Shown here: piece by piece, positions 16,286 to 23,093 of the stretch
Position numbering within the stretch: position 1 is the stretch's first letter
Layout of the letters: each line of letters begins with the position of its first letter
The notes under the pieces: generated by a model
Databases searched by the model: none
Told to the model about the DNA's origin: nothing
Seen by the model: the letters and a program-made list of their open reading frames with translations, nothing else
Assembly: GCF_014204975.1 (NCBI RefSeq)
Contig: NZ_JACHMM010000001.1
Coordinates: 372,001 to 436,000, forward strand
DNA: 64,000 nt
Source: Jiangella mangrovi
Lineage (GTDB): Bacteria > Actinomycetota > Actinomycetes > Jiangellales > Jiangellaceae
Direction of reading: 5' to 3'
Translations under genes and position numbers: made by a program

Positions 16286-16340
16286 TGCCAGAAGTCTGGC
16301 AGGAAGTCGATGCCTGCTGGCAGTCCTGCCACTGGTGGCA
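16286..16340. promoter_or_regulatory. Cluster of three TGCCA/TGGCA palindromes
   Basis: TGCCA-N6-TGGCA at 16286-16301, TGGCA-N4-TGCCA at 16318-16331 and TGCCA-N4-TGGCA at 16327-16340. The last two share one half-site. They fill the region between the GlxA-type regulator and the 52-residue membrane protein and are probably the regulator's operators. Confidence 0.55.
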
Positions 16341-16368
16341 GGATCCCGGTGGTAGCAGAATTACTGCC

Positions 16369-16527
16369 ATGAGCACTTACATCGTTCTTCTCCTGGCAGT
16401 CGCGATCGCCGCCGCGGTCTACGCGGCCCGCTGGACGGTCTCGGACGGTGGCCCTCGGCACGACCCGCTCCCGCGGGCCGAGGACGAGTGGTCCCCGTCC
16501 CTGCCGACTCACCCTTACGCCCGCTGA
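16369..16527 (+). CDS. Small single-pass membrane protein
   Basis: A 52-residue protein. Residues 4-20 (YIVLLLAVAIAAAVYAA) form one hydrophobic helix after a very short N-terminus. An acidic and proline-rich tail follows (DGGPRHDPLPRAEDEW). It starts at ATG 16369 and diverges from the GlxA-type regulator across the palindrome cluster. I recognise no family. The third-position GC bias is gene-like and the stop is 12 bp from the convergent thioesterase stop. It may be the regulator's target. Confidence 0.5.
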   Translation: MSTYIVLLLAVAIAAAVYAARWTVSDGGPRHDPLPRAEDEWSPSLPTHPYAR

Positions 16528-16907
16528 CTCCAGCGGGCGAGGAACCGCTCGCGCCCCACGACGGCGCGGGTGACGGTCCCACGACCCACGGGCTCGCCGT
16601 CGCCGTCGAACGCGGCGACGGAGAACCGCAGGGTCCGCCCGTCGACGGCGGTCAGCTCGCAGCGCACCTCCACGAGGGCGCCGAGCGGACTCGCCGCGAC
16701 GTGATCCACCTCGATCCGCGTCCCGACCGTGGTGTCGCCGTCGGCCAAGGCAGCGTCGACGGCGGCCACGGTCACGGCCTCCATCCACGCCACCAGCCGC
16801 GGCGTCGCCAGCACGGGCACGTCGCCGGAGCCCACCGCCAGTGCGGTGTCGACCTCGGTGACGGTGTGCGACTCCGCGGCAGCGAGGCCCGGCGTCAGCG
16901 CCGTCAC
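16515..16907 (-). CDS. Thioesterase-family protein (FlK/hot-dog type)
   Basis: A 130-residue single-domain hot-dog protein. The segment PVLATPRLVAWMEAVTVAAVDAAL (about residues 32-55) is followed by TTVGTRIEVDHVAASPLGALVEVRCELTAVDGRTLRFSVAAFDGDGEPVGRGTVTRAVV. These match the fluoroacetyl-CoA-thioesterase-like family, where a Thr, Glu and His act in hydrolysis; E43 and H70 are candidates. Its GTG overlaps the stop of the biotinyl carrier gene (GTGA), so the two are co-translated. Role: hydrolysis of an acyl-CoA, substrate unknown. Confidence 0.75.
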   Translation of the reverse strand: MTALTPGLAAAESHTVTEVDTALAVGSGDVPVLATPRLVAWMEAVTVAAVDAALADGDTTVGTRIEVDHVAASPLGALVEVRCELTAVDGRTLRFSVAAFDGDGEPVGRGTVTRAVVGRERFLARWSQRA

Positions 16908-17119
16908 GAGATGACGACCAGCACGTCGCCCTCCTGGACGACGTCGCCGGGCCCGACCTTCACCTCGGACACCAGCCCGCCGTCCTCGCACAGCACCGGG
17001 ATCTCCATCTTCATGGACTCCAGGACCAGCAGGGTCGCCCCGGCATCGACCTGGTCACCCACGGATACCGCCACGGAGTGGACATTGGCCACCATCTCGG
17101 CGGCCACCGACTCTGCCAC
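16904..17119 (-). CDS. Biotin/lipoyl-binding carrier protein, TB7.3-like
   Basis: A 71-residue protein that is a stand-alone biotinyl domain. The biotinylation site is in ESMKMEIPV, with the Lys between two Met residues (about Lys36). The flanks VGDQVDAGATLLVLE and VGPGDVVQEGDVLVVIS are the two half-barrels. It has the same length as M. tuberculosis TB7.3 (Rv3221c), which is also encoded beside the sigH/rshA genes. It presumably carries biotin for an acyl-CoA carboxylase encoded elsewhere, or binds biotin without a partner. The GTG start at 17119 has GAGAGGAG upstream on its strand. Confidence 0.85.
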   Translation of the reverse strand: MAESVAAEMVANVHSVAVSVGDQVDAGATLLVLESMKMEIPVLCEDGGLVSEVKVGPGDVVQEGDVLVVIS

Positions 17120-17222
17120 GTGCTGACTCCTCTCGCCGTTGACGTGCATTCCACCACGAACCCGCAGGCTCGCGGGCGTGGCGTCCGTCCGTTCGGCGCC
17201 GGAGCGGGTCAGGATGGATGAT

Positions 17223-17954
17223 ATGGCGCTGCTCCTGCTCGCCCTGGCCGCCGGCCTGGTGGCGGGGTACGCACGAGGTGGGCGGCTGCGCCGGCTGGGC
17301 GAACGGCCGCCGGTGCGCAGCCGGCTCATCCTCACGGCGCTGGGCGCCTACGCCGTCGGCGTCGCCGGCAGCTGGGTCTGGGAGCCGCTGCTGCCGGTCA
17401 TGACGGCGCTGTGCTGGTTCACGCTCGGCTTCTACGCCTGGCTCAACCGCAGCTACCACGGTGCCCGGCTGGTGGCGCTCGGCCTGGCCGCGAACGGGCT
17501 GGTCATCCTGCTCAACGGCGGCATGCCGGTGTCGGCCGACGCGCAGCAGCGGGCCGGCGTCGAGACCACCGTCGCCGAGCACACCGAGGCCGGCCGCGTC
17601 ACCGTCGTCGACGACACCACGCGACTCCCCTGGCTGGGCAAGACCATCCCGGTCGCGTTCCCGCCCCGGCCCGAGGCGGTCAGCCCGGGCGACCTCGCGG
17701 TCGCGGCGGGCGTGGCGGCGGCGCTGGCCACCGCGATGACGGGACGGCGGACGGCGGCGGCCTCCGTCCGCGCGGGTGCCGCGACCCGGCCCCAGCAGCG
17801 CCCCCAGCGGCAGCCGGGCGGACCCCGTCCGGCCCGCCCCCGTCCCACGGCGCCGCCGCGACCGCCCCAGCCGGAACCGTCCGCCGGACATGCGACAATG
17901 GACGGCGACGCGACCGCCGGTACAGCGCCGGAAACGCCGCGCGTCACCGCCTGA
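17223..17954 (+). CDS. DUF5317-like membrane protein
   Basis: A 243-residue protein. Four hydrophobic segments (about residues 1-16, 33-50, 54-68 and 80-95) are followed by a soluble region with LPWLGKTIPVAFPPRPEAVSPGDLAVAAGVAAALATAM. A disordered Pro/Arg-rich tail, cytoplasmic or external, follows. The N-terminal organisation resembles DUF5317 proteins, where a NGGMP motif follows the third span (LNGGMPVSAD is present). ATG 17214 is also possible; 17223 is chosen because CAGGAT lies 7 nt upstream, as in leaderless genes here. It precedes bL37. Function unknown. Confidence 0.65.
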   Translation: MALLLLALAAGLVAGYARGGRLRRLGERPPVRSRLILTALGAYAVGVAGSWVWEPLLPVMTALCWFTLGFYAWLNRSYHGARLVALGLAANGLVILLNGGMPVSADAQQRAGVETTVAEHTEAGRVTVVDDTTRLPWLGKTIPVAFPPRPEAVSPGDLAVAAGVAAALATAMTGRRTAAASVRAGAATRPQQRPQRQPGGPRPARPRPTAPPRPPQPEPSAGHATMDGDATAGTAPETPRVTA

Positions 17955-18029
17955 CGGCTCGCCCGTCGGCGCGGACCCCGGCGGTTCGCCCGCCAGCAGC
18001 ACACCGATCCCGGAAGGAGCCGGCTCGCC

Positions 18030-18104
18030 ATGGGCAAGAAGGCACGCAAGCGCCGTTCGCGCAAGAAGAGCGCCGCCAACCACGGCAAGCGCCCCAACTC
18101 CTGA
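18030..18104 (+). CDS. 50S ribosomal protein bL37
   Basis: A 24-residue, very basic protein (starts MGKKARKRRSRKK, ends NHGKRPNS) that matches the actinobacterial large-subunit protein bL37. The NHGKRPN ending is diagnostic. It is preceded by GGAAGGAG 11 nt before the ATG. It binds 23S rRNA in mycobacterial ribosome structures. It lies downstream of the DUF5317 gene and is followed by a terminator. Confidence 0.88.
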   Translation: MGKKARKRRSRKKSAANHGKRPNS

Positions 18105-18119
18105 GGCGCGTAGAAACGA

Positions 18120-18160
18120 CGAGAGCCCCGGCACCTGCGATGGCAGGGCCGGGGCTCTCG
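18120..18160. terminator. Bidirectional terminator between bL37 and rsrA
   Basis: CGAGAGCCCCGGC (18120-18132) and GCCGGGGCTCTCG (18148-18160) form a perfect 13-bp stem with a 15-nt loop between two convergent genes. Confidence 0.8.
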
Positions 18161-18177
18161 GCTGTGCGACGTCTGTG

Positions 18178-18453
18178 TCAGGGCGTCCGGGTCATCTGCA
18201 CCCGGACCTCCTGGATGCGGGCGCGGATCTTCAGCCGCAGCTCGTCGGGAGCGTGATCGCAGCCGCAGGCGCGGGCCAGCGTCTCGCGGATGACGCGCTC
18301 GATGTCGTACGTGGACAGGCACGGCTGGCAGTCGTCCAGGTGGGCCTTGATCTCTTCGTACGTCAGGGTGCGGTCGTCGAGCTCGCGATCGAAGAAGACG
18401 TAGACCCGATCGAGAACCTCAGCGCAGTCGACTTCGTCGTCGTTGCAGCTCAT
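18178..18453 (-). CDS. rsrA: Mycothiol-system anti-sigma factor, RsrA/RshA type
   Basis: A 91-residue zinc-containing anti-sigma factor. The ZAS motif is in HLDDCQPC (His38, Cys42, Cys45), with additional cysteines at Cys3, Cys10, Cys63 and Cys65. It holds SigR inactive under reducing conditions and releases it when the cysteines form a disulfide in thiol stress. It overlaps the sigR stop codon by 4 bp and is co-transcribed with it. The length and the [17 protein letters not shown] tail are typical. Confidence 0.92.
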   Translation of the reverse strand: MSCNDDEVDCAEVLDRVYVFFDRELDDRTLTYEEIKAHLDDCQPCLSTYDIERVIRETLARACGCDHAPDELRLKIRARIQEVRVQMTRTP

Positions 18454-19049
18454 CCTCCGACCTCCTGAGTGACCTTCGGCACCAGCCCACGCTCGCGGGC
18501 GTAGTCCTCGAGCAGCCCGCGCAGCTGACGGCGGCCACGGTGCAGCCTGGACATCACCGTGCCGATGGGTGTGCCCATGATGTCGGCAATCTCCTTGTAG
18601 GGGAAGCCTTCGACATCGGCGAGGTAGACCGCGATGCGGAACTCCTCGGGGATCTCCTGCAACGCGTTCTTCACGTCGGAGTCGGGCAGGTGGGCGAGCG
18701 CCTCGGCCTCGGCCGAGCGCAGGCCGGTCGAGGTGTGTGCCTCGGCCCGCGCCATCTGCCAGTCCTCGATCTCTTCAGTGGCGCTCTGCTGCGGCTCGCG
18801 CTGCTTCTTCCGGTACGTGTTGATGAACGTGTTGGTCAGGATGCGGTAGAGCCACGCCTTGAGGTTCGTTCCCTCCTTGAACTGGTGGAACGAGGCGTAG
18901 GCCTTCGCGAACGTCTCTTGGACCAGGTCCTCGGCGTCGCTGGCGTTGCGCGTCATGCGCAGGGCGGCGGAGTACAACTGGTCGAGGTACGGCAACGCAT
19001 CGCGCTCGAAGCGCTGCGTGCGCTGCTCGTCACTCTCCTGAACTGTCAT
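18450..19049 (-). CDS. sigR: ECF sigma factor SigR/SigH (thiol-oxidative stress)
   Basis: A 199-residue ECF sigma factor. Region 2 includes [58 protein letters not shown] (about residues 26-83). Region 4 includes [46 protein letters not shown]. It directs thioredoxin, mycothiol and protease genes under disulfide stress. Its regulator rsrA overlaps it downstream. TAGACT lies 8 nt before the ATG on the minus strand. The frame stays open another 38 codons upstream (to 19163), which recalls the unstable longer SigR isoform of Streptomyces. Confidence 0.93.
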   Translation of the reverse strand: MTVQESDEQRTQRFERDALPYLDQLYSAALRMTRNASDAEDLVQETFAKAYASFHQFKEGTNLKAWLYRILTNTFINTYRKKQREPQQSATEEIEDWQMARAEAHTSTGLRSAEAEALAHLPDSDVKNALQEIPEEFRIAVYLADVEGFPYKEIADIMGTPIGTVMSRLHRGRRQLRGLLEDYARERGLVPKVTQEVGG

Positions 19050-19205
19050 CACCGACAAGTCTACCGGCGCGGTCGAGTTCCACGCCTCGTGGCCGTCGCG
19101 TCCCACGCCGTCGAGCGCCGGTCGCTCCAAGCAGGTAGCACTCACAGTCAGCCGAACCTCCAAGCATCGGTCGTTGCGATGGCTTGAACGGTGACGGGGT
19201 GCGCT

Positions 19206-19841
19206 TCATTCCCCGAGCGGGGCCAGGAACGACCGCACGGAGTCGACCACGAGGTCCAGCGCCTCGCGCTGCGAATGACCCTTGAGCACGCGCATGCCGT
19301 GGTCGGCGGCGGCCACGGTGACCAGCCGGTGCGGTCCGTCGGGGAACTCGCCCGGGCCGCCGAACGTGTCGCGCTCGCCCTGCACGACGAGCACCGGCAA
19401 CTTCTCGGCCGCGCCGGTCAGCTCGTCGACCCGCGAGGCCTGCGGCTTGCCGGGCAGGTGCAGCGGGAACGCGAGGCAGACGACGGCGGCCGCGTCGAGG
19501 GCCGCCGCGGTGCGGCAGGCGACCCGGGCCCCGGAGCTGCGCCCGCCGAGCACCAGCGGCACGTCGCGCGGCAGCGTCGCGAGGGCCGCCAGCCAGGCTT
19601 CGTCGAGCACCGGCGGGCGCGGCGCGACCTTCTTGCCGGCCAGGCGCCAGGGCTGCTCGAACCGGACGACGGTGACGCCGTCGGCGGGCAGGGCGCGTGA
19701 GAGCGCCTCGAGGTCGGCCGCCTTGGGTCCCCCGCCGGAGCCGTGCCCGAGCACCAGTCGCAGCCGCGGCTCGTCGGCGGCGTCGGTCCAGAACGCGGCC
19801 TCGCCGATGGGCGTGGCGACGGTGGTGCGGACCGGGGCCAT
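19206..19841 (-). CDS. Alpha/beta-hydrolase (KANL3/Tex30-like, dienelactone-hydrolase fold)
   Basis: A 211-residue alpha/beta-hydrolase. It contains LVLGHGSGGGPKAADLEALSRAL (about residues 29-51), the nucleophile elbow GGRSSGARVACRTA (about 98-111), VLVVQGERDTFGG with the acid residue, and ADHGMRVLKGHSQ with the histidine. The compact form and the GRSxGAR elbow match the Tex30/KANL3-like bacterial family. Its ATG overlaps the SRAP stop (TGATG), so the two are translated together. The substrate is unknown. Confidence 0.8.
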   Translation of the reverse strand: MAPVRTTVATPIGEAAFWTDAADEPRLRLVLGHGSGGGPKAADLEALSRALPADGVTVVRFEQPWRLAGKKVAPRPPVLDEAWLAALATLPRDVPLVLGGRSSGARVACRTAAALDAAAVVCLAFPLHLPGKPQASRVDELTGAAEKLPVLVVQGERDTFGGPGEFPDGPHRLVTVAAADHGMRVLKGHSQREALDLVVDSVRSFLAPLGE

Positions 19842-20557
19842 CAGAGGTCCACCGGCTCGACGAGGTGCGGGCCGTTGTTGCCGACCTTGTTGACGTCGGT
19901 GGACACCGGGTAGGCGTCGAGGATGCCGGGGACGGCGGGCGACAGCAGCGCCGTCACGTCGTCGGCGTCGGTGTTGGCGGGGTCGAGCCAGCGCTCCCAG
20001 TGGTCGGGCTCGACGAGCATGGGCATGCGGTCGTGGATCTGCCCGACGTCGTCGGTGGCGTCGGTGGTGAGGATGACCACCGACCACACGAACGCGTCGT
20101 CGGCGTCCTCGGGCTTGCTCTTGTCGCGCCAGATCTCGTACAGCCCGGCCATGGCCAGCGAGCCGTCCTTGGGGTGGATGAAGAACGGCTGCTTGTCGCC
20201 CTTCTCGCCACGCCATTCGTAGAAGCCGTCGGCCGGCAGGATGCAGCGCCTGGCGGCGAACGCCTTGCGGAAGGCCGGCTTCTCGGCCGCGGTCTCGACC
20301 CGGGCGTTGATCAGCTTGTTGCCGATGGAGAGGTCCTTGGCCCACGACGGCACCAGGCCCCAGCGCAACGTCCGCAGCCGGCGCGTCGGCGGCACCTCGG
20401 GCTCGTCCTTCTTCCCGCGCGTGACGACGGCGTAGACCTGCTTCGAGGGCGCGACGTTCCAGTCGGGGTCGAGGCGCTCGCGCACCTCGGCGTTGTCGAC
20501 GCCGAACTCGTCGGCGAGGTCGTCGGCGCTCTGGCTGACCGCGTACCGTCCGCACAT
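19841..20557 (-). CDS. SRAP (SOS response-associated peptidase) family protein, YedK/HMCES type
   Basis: A 238-residue protein. Its true start is the M-C-G-R-Y N-terminus, because the catalytic Cys2 becomes free after Met removal and forms a thiazolidine link with an abasic site in single-stranded DNA. Other conserved parts are NVAPSKQV, RWGLVPSWAKD, NARVETAAEKPAFRKAF with the key Asn and Glu, CILPADGFYEWRG and the HDRMPMLVEP histidine. The longer frame upstream is not used. CAGGAT lies 6 nt before the ATG. Role: shielding and repair of abasic sites. An orthologue precedes aroA in M. tuberculosis as I recall it. Confidence 0.92.
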   Translation of the reverse strand: MCGRYAVSQSADDLADEFGVDNAEVRERLDPDWNVAPSKQVYAVVTRGKKDEPEVPPTRRLRTLRWGLVPSWAKDLSIGNKLINARVETAAEKPAFRKAFAARRCILPADGFYEWRGEKGDKQPFFIHPKDGSLAMAGLYEIWRDKSKPEDADDAFVWSVVILTTDATDDVGQIHDRMPMLVEPDHWERWLDPANTDADDVTALLSPAVPGILDAYPVSTDVNKVGNNGPHLVEPVDL

Positions 20558-20646
20558 GCCTCCATCCTGGCACCAGCCGGTGACAGTCACGCGCGTGTTG
20601 GGGCGCCCACGCGTGTAGACGAGCGGATTCGTGGTAGTCAAGAGGT

Positions 20647-21228
20647 ATGAGCCTCGTCCGCATGATCGCCCGCCCCATGCTCGCGTCGATCTTCGTCGTG
20701 CAGGGCGCCAAGGCGCTCCGCGACCCGGAGACCAACCTTCCGGCGGCCACCAACTTCACCGACCGGTTCGGCCCCACGCTGCAGAAGCGGGTGCCGCAGC
20801 TGCCCACCGACCCCAAGACGCTGGTGCGCATCAACGCCGGCATCCAGGTCGGCGCGGGGCTCGCGCTGGCCACCGGCCGCATGCCGCGGCTGGCCTCGGC
20901 CACCCTGCTCGCCTCGCTGCTGCCGACCACGGTCGCCGGGCACCCGTTCTGGACGATCGAGGACCCCGACCAGCGCAACGCCCAGCGCGTCCAGGCCATG
21001 AAGAACGCCGGCATCGCCGGCGGGCTGCTGCTGGCCGCCGTCGACACCGAGGGCAAGCCGGGGCTGTCGTGGCGGGCCCGGCGCGCCGCCAAGGACGCCA
21101 AGCGGGCCACCAAGACGGCCAAGCGCGAGGCCCGCATGGCCGCCCAGGTCACCGCCGGGCGGGCCAAGGTCCGGGCCGGGCGGGCCAAGGCCGGCATCAC
21201 GTCGGTGCAGCACCGCGTCAGCCCCTGA
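20647..21228 (+). CDS. DoxX-family membrane protein with a basic C-terminal tail
   Basis: A 193-residue protein. The DoxX-like core (residues 1-130) includes ARPMLASIFVVQGAKALRDP, INAGIQVGAGLALATGRMPRLASATLLASLLPTTVAGHPFWT and NAGIAGGLLLAAVDTEGKPG, predicting about four membrane spans. The last 60 residues are a repetitive Lys/Arg/Ala helix (AKDAKRATKTAKREARMAAQ), probably cytoplasmic. DoxX proteins are linked to redox homeostasis, and with SseA and SodA in mycobacteria. Its 3' end overlaps the convergent tetR by 11 bp. Confidence 0.85.
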   Translation: MSLVRMIARPMLASIFVVQGAKALRDPETNLPAATNFTDRFGPTLQKRVPQLPTDPKTLVRINAGIQVGAGLALATGRMPRLASATLLASLLPTTVAGHPFWTIEDPDQRNAQRVQAMKNAGIAGGLLLAAVDTEGKPGLSWRARRAAKDAKRATKTAKREARMAAQVTAGRAKVRAGRAKAGITSVQHRVSP

Positions 21229-21814
21229 GAGCGATCTCCACCAGGTCGGCCGCGGCCGCGCGGGCGTGCACGATCGCATCGGGGACGCCGCCGGCCGTCA
21301 TGGTCACCAGGGCGCCCTCGTGCAGGAGGGCCAGCCGCAGGCCGAGCTCGGCCGCCCGCTCGGGGTCGTCGACGCCGGCCTCGGTGACTACGAGGACGTA
21401 GAGGTCGCGGATCCAGTCCTTCTCGGCCCGGATCACCGCGACGCCCGGGTGCTCCGTCCCGCCGATCTCCGCGTACGCGTTGACGAACGCGCAGCCGCGC
21501 TCCTCGCCGGCCTGCCACTCGGCCAGGGCGTCGTAGACCGCCAGCACGCGGTCCGGGCCCGCCTCGGGCGCGTGCTCGTCGAGGTAGGCGGCGGTGAACG
21601 CGCGCGAGCGCTCGAAGCGGCGGCCCAGGTACAGCGCCACCAGCGCGTCCTTCGAGCCGAACCGGTCGTAGAGCGTCTTCTTCGTGGTGCCGGCGGCGTC
21701 GGCGATGGCGTCGACGCCGACCGCCCGGATGCCGTGCCGGTAGAACAGCTCGCTCGCGGCGTCGAGCAGCCTCACCCCGGCCGGGGTGAGCTCGGTGGAG
21801 CGCTGACGGACCAT
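21218..21814 (-). CDS. TetR-family transcriptional repressor
   Basis: A 198-residue TetR protein. The HTH is LLDAASELFYRHGIRAVGVDAIADAAGTTKKTLYDRFGSKDALVALYL (about residues 16-63), followed by a ligand domain with ERGCAFVNAYAEI (about 104-116), a pattern common in this subgroup. TATACT lies 8 nt before the ATG (minus strand 21823-21828), next to the operator-like ATACCGACCGGTAT. It therefore probably represses itself and the divergent DMT exporter. Confidence 0.9.
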   Translation of the reverse strand: MVRQRSTELTPAGVRLLDAASELFYRHGIRAVGVDAIADAAGTTKKTLYDRFGSKDALVALYLGRRFERSRAFTAAYLDEHAPEAGPDRVLAVYDALAEWQAGEERGCAFVNAYAEIGGTEHPGVAVIRAEKDWIRDLYVLVVTEAGVDDPERAAELGLRLALLHEGALVTMTAGGVPDAIVHARAAAADLVEIALRG

Positions 21815-21822
21815 ACACTGAC

Positions 21823-21847
21823 AGTATACCGACCGGTATGTTTACAT
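21823..21847. promoter_or_regulatory. Divergent tetR/exporter promoter with TetR operator
   Basis: ATACCGACCGGTAT (21826-21839), a near-palindrome of the TetR type, lies between the minus-strand -10 TATACT (21823-21828) and a plus-strand -10-like TTACAT (21842-21847), which is 7 nt before ATG 21855. Binding would block both promoters. Confidence 0.6.
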
Positions 21848-21854
21848 CGCCGGC

Positions 21855-22781
21855 ATGACGGAGATCGCTGCTGAGCGCACGGCCCCGCGCACGTCGACCG
21901 TGGACGTCGCGGCCGCCGCCGGGCTGGTCGTCTTCTGGAGCTCGGGGTTCATCGGGTCGCGGCTCGGAGTCGAGTACGCGCCGGCCGACACGCTGCTGTC
22001 CTGGCGCTACCTGATCGCCGCGGCCATCCTGCTGCCGGTGGTCGGGGCGCGACTGCTCCGGGTGCGGCGCGCCGAACTGCGCCGGCACGCCGTCGTCGGA
22101 CTGTTCTCACAGGTGCTGTACCTGGGCGGCGTCACCGGCGGCATCGGGCTCGGCACCCCCGCCGGGACGACCGCGCTGATCGCCGCGCTGCAGCCCCTGG
22201 TCGTGGCGACGGCGGCCCGCCGGGTCCTCGGCGAGACGGTGAGCCGGCGGGCGCAGACCGGCCTGTGGCTGGGACTGGCCGGGGTCGCCGTCGTCGTGTC
22301 CGGCGACATCGGGTCCGGCGGGCAGGCCTGGATCTACCTGCTGCCGGTCGGCGGCATGCTCGCGCTGTCCGCCGGGACGGTGCTCGAGCAGCGCTGGCGC
22401 CCGGCCGGCGGGCTCCCGGTGTCGCTGACGGTGCACGTGACGGTCGCTGCGGTGGCGTTCTCGGCCGAGGCGGCGGTGTTCGGGCGGCTGTACGCGCCCG
22501 GGAGCGCCGGGTTCTGGTGGTCGGTCGCGTGGGTGCTGGTGCTGTCGACCGCGTGCGGATACGGGGCGTACCTGCTGGTGCTGCGGCGCGGCGGAGCGAC
22601 CCGGGTCAGCAGCCTGCTCTACCTCACCCCGCCGACGACCACCGTCTGGGCGTGGGCGATGTTCGGCGAGTCCGTCGGCCTGCGCACCGCCCTCGGCTTC
22701 GCGATCTGCGCCGTCGCCGTCTGGCTGGTGGTCACCCGCCGAGCCTCCACCCGTGATCATCGACGATCTCTGGCGCCATAG
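21855..22781 (+). CDS. EamA/DMT-family transporter
   Basis: A 308-residue protein with about ten hydrophobic segments in two EamA repeats. The first includes AAAGLVVFWSSGFIGSRLGVEYAP and LSWRYLIAAAILLP. The second includes TACGYGAYLLVLRRGG and SLLYLTPPTTTVWAWAMFGE. DMT proteins of this class export small metabolites or drugs. The adjacent divergent TetR gene suggests induction by the exported compound. The start has no Shine-Dalgarno and may be leaderless. Intergenic palindromes of families B and A follow it. Confidence 0.87.
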   Translation: MTEIAAERTAPRTSTVDVAAAAGLVVFWSSGFIGSRLGVEYAPADTLLSWRYLIAAAILLPVVGARLLRVRRAELRRHAVVGLFSQVLYLGGVTGGIGLGTPAGTTALIAALQPLVVATAARRVLGETVSRRAQTGLWLGLAGVAVVVSGDIGSGGQAWIYLLPVGGMLALSAGTVLEQRWRPAGGLPVSLTVHVTVAAVAFSAEAAVFGRLYAPGSAGFWWSVAWVLVLSTACGYGAYLLVLRRGGATRVSSLLYLTPPTTTVWAWAMFGESVGLRTALGFAICAVAVWLVVTRRASTRDHRRSLAP

Positions 22782-22855
22782 CGCCGGCGATCGCCGATGA
22801 TCATGGAGAAGGGCGGGTCAAACGCGGCCCGAAAGCCGCTCCTCTCCATGATCAA
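22754..22855. repeat. Intergenic palindrome family B, copy 1 (double hairpin)
   Basis: Two adjoining hairpins share a central TGATCA. The left one runs TGATCATCG...CGATGATCA (22754-22803). The right one runs TGATCATGGAGA...TCTCCATGATCA (about 22797-22855). The start overlaps the last codons of the DMT gene. It lies between convergent genes together with family A copy 3. The TGATCATGGAGAAGGGC segment recurs in copy 2 and, slightly altered, in copy 3. Confidence 0.8.
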
Positions 22856-22916
22856 CAGTGGGCGGCCGGGGAAACTGGACCACAGCGGGACCAAGGGCCG
22901 GGGCCATTTTGGGGAG

Positions 22917-23056
22917 GGGGCCCTGGTGCTGTGAGAGGCGAGGGCGCGGCGGTGCGGGTCAAGTCCAAGCGCCCCCACCACAGCAGCGACCCGACCCCGA
23001 GTCGCGCGGACTTGAGGCGCACCGCCGCGCCCTCGACAATCGAACAGCAGGGGCCC
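22917..23056. repeat. Intergenic palindrome family A, copy 3
   Basis: The outer arms GGGCCC...GCTGT and ACAGC...GGGCCC enclose GGGCGCGGCGGTGC / GCACCGCCGCGCCC and the family core GTCAAGTCC / GGACTTGA. The core matches copies 1 and 2 near 1.3 and 1.8 kb although the outer arms differ. It lies 38 bp beyond the glpD stop. Confidence 0.75.
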
Positions 23057-23093
23057 GACCAACGCTCGGACCCCACCGCCGAACCTCAGAAAC

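Noticed and set aside
19206..22088. A 960-codon minus-strand frame running through the SRAP, DoxX and TetR genes
   Set aside because: Only its last part is the real hydrolase gene; the rest is out-of-frame reading of other genes.
1243..23056. Family A palindromes as ends of an insertion sequence
   Set aside because: No transposase frame or target-site duplication was found between or beside copies; inverted symmetry is within each copy.
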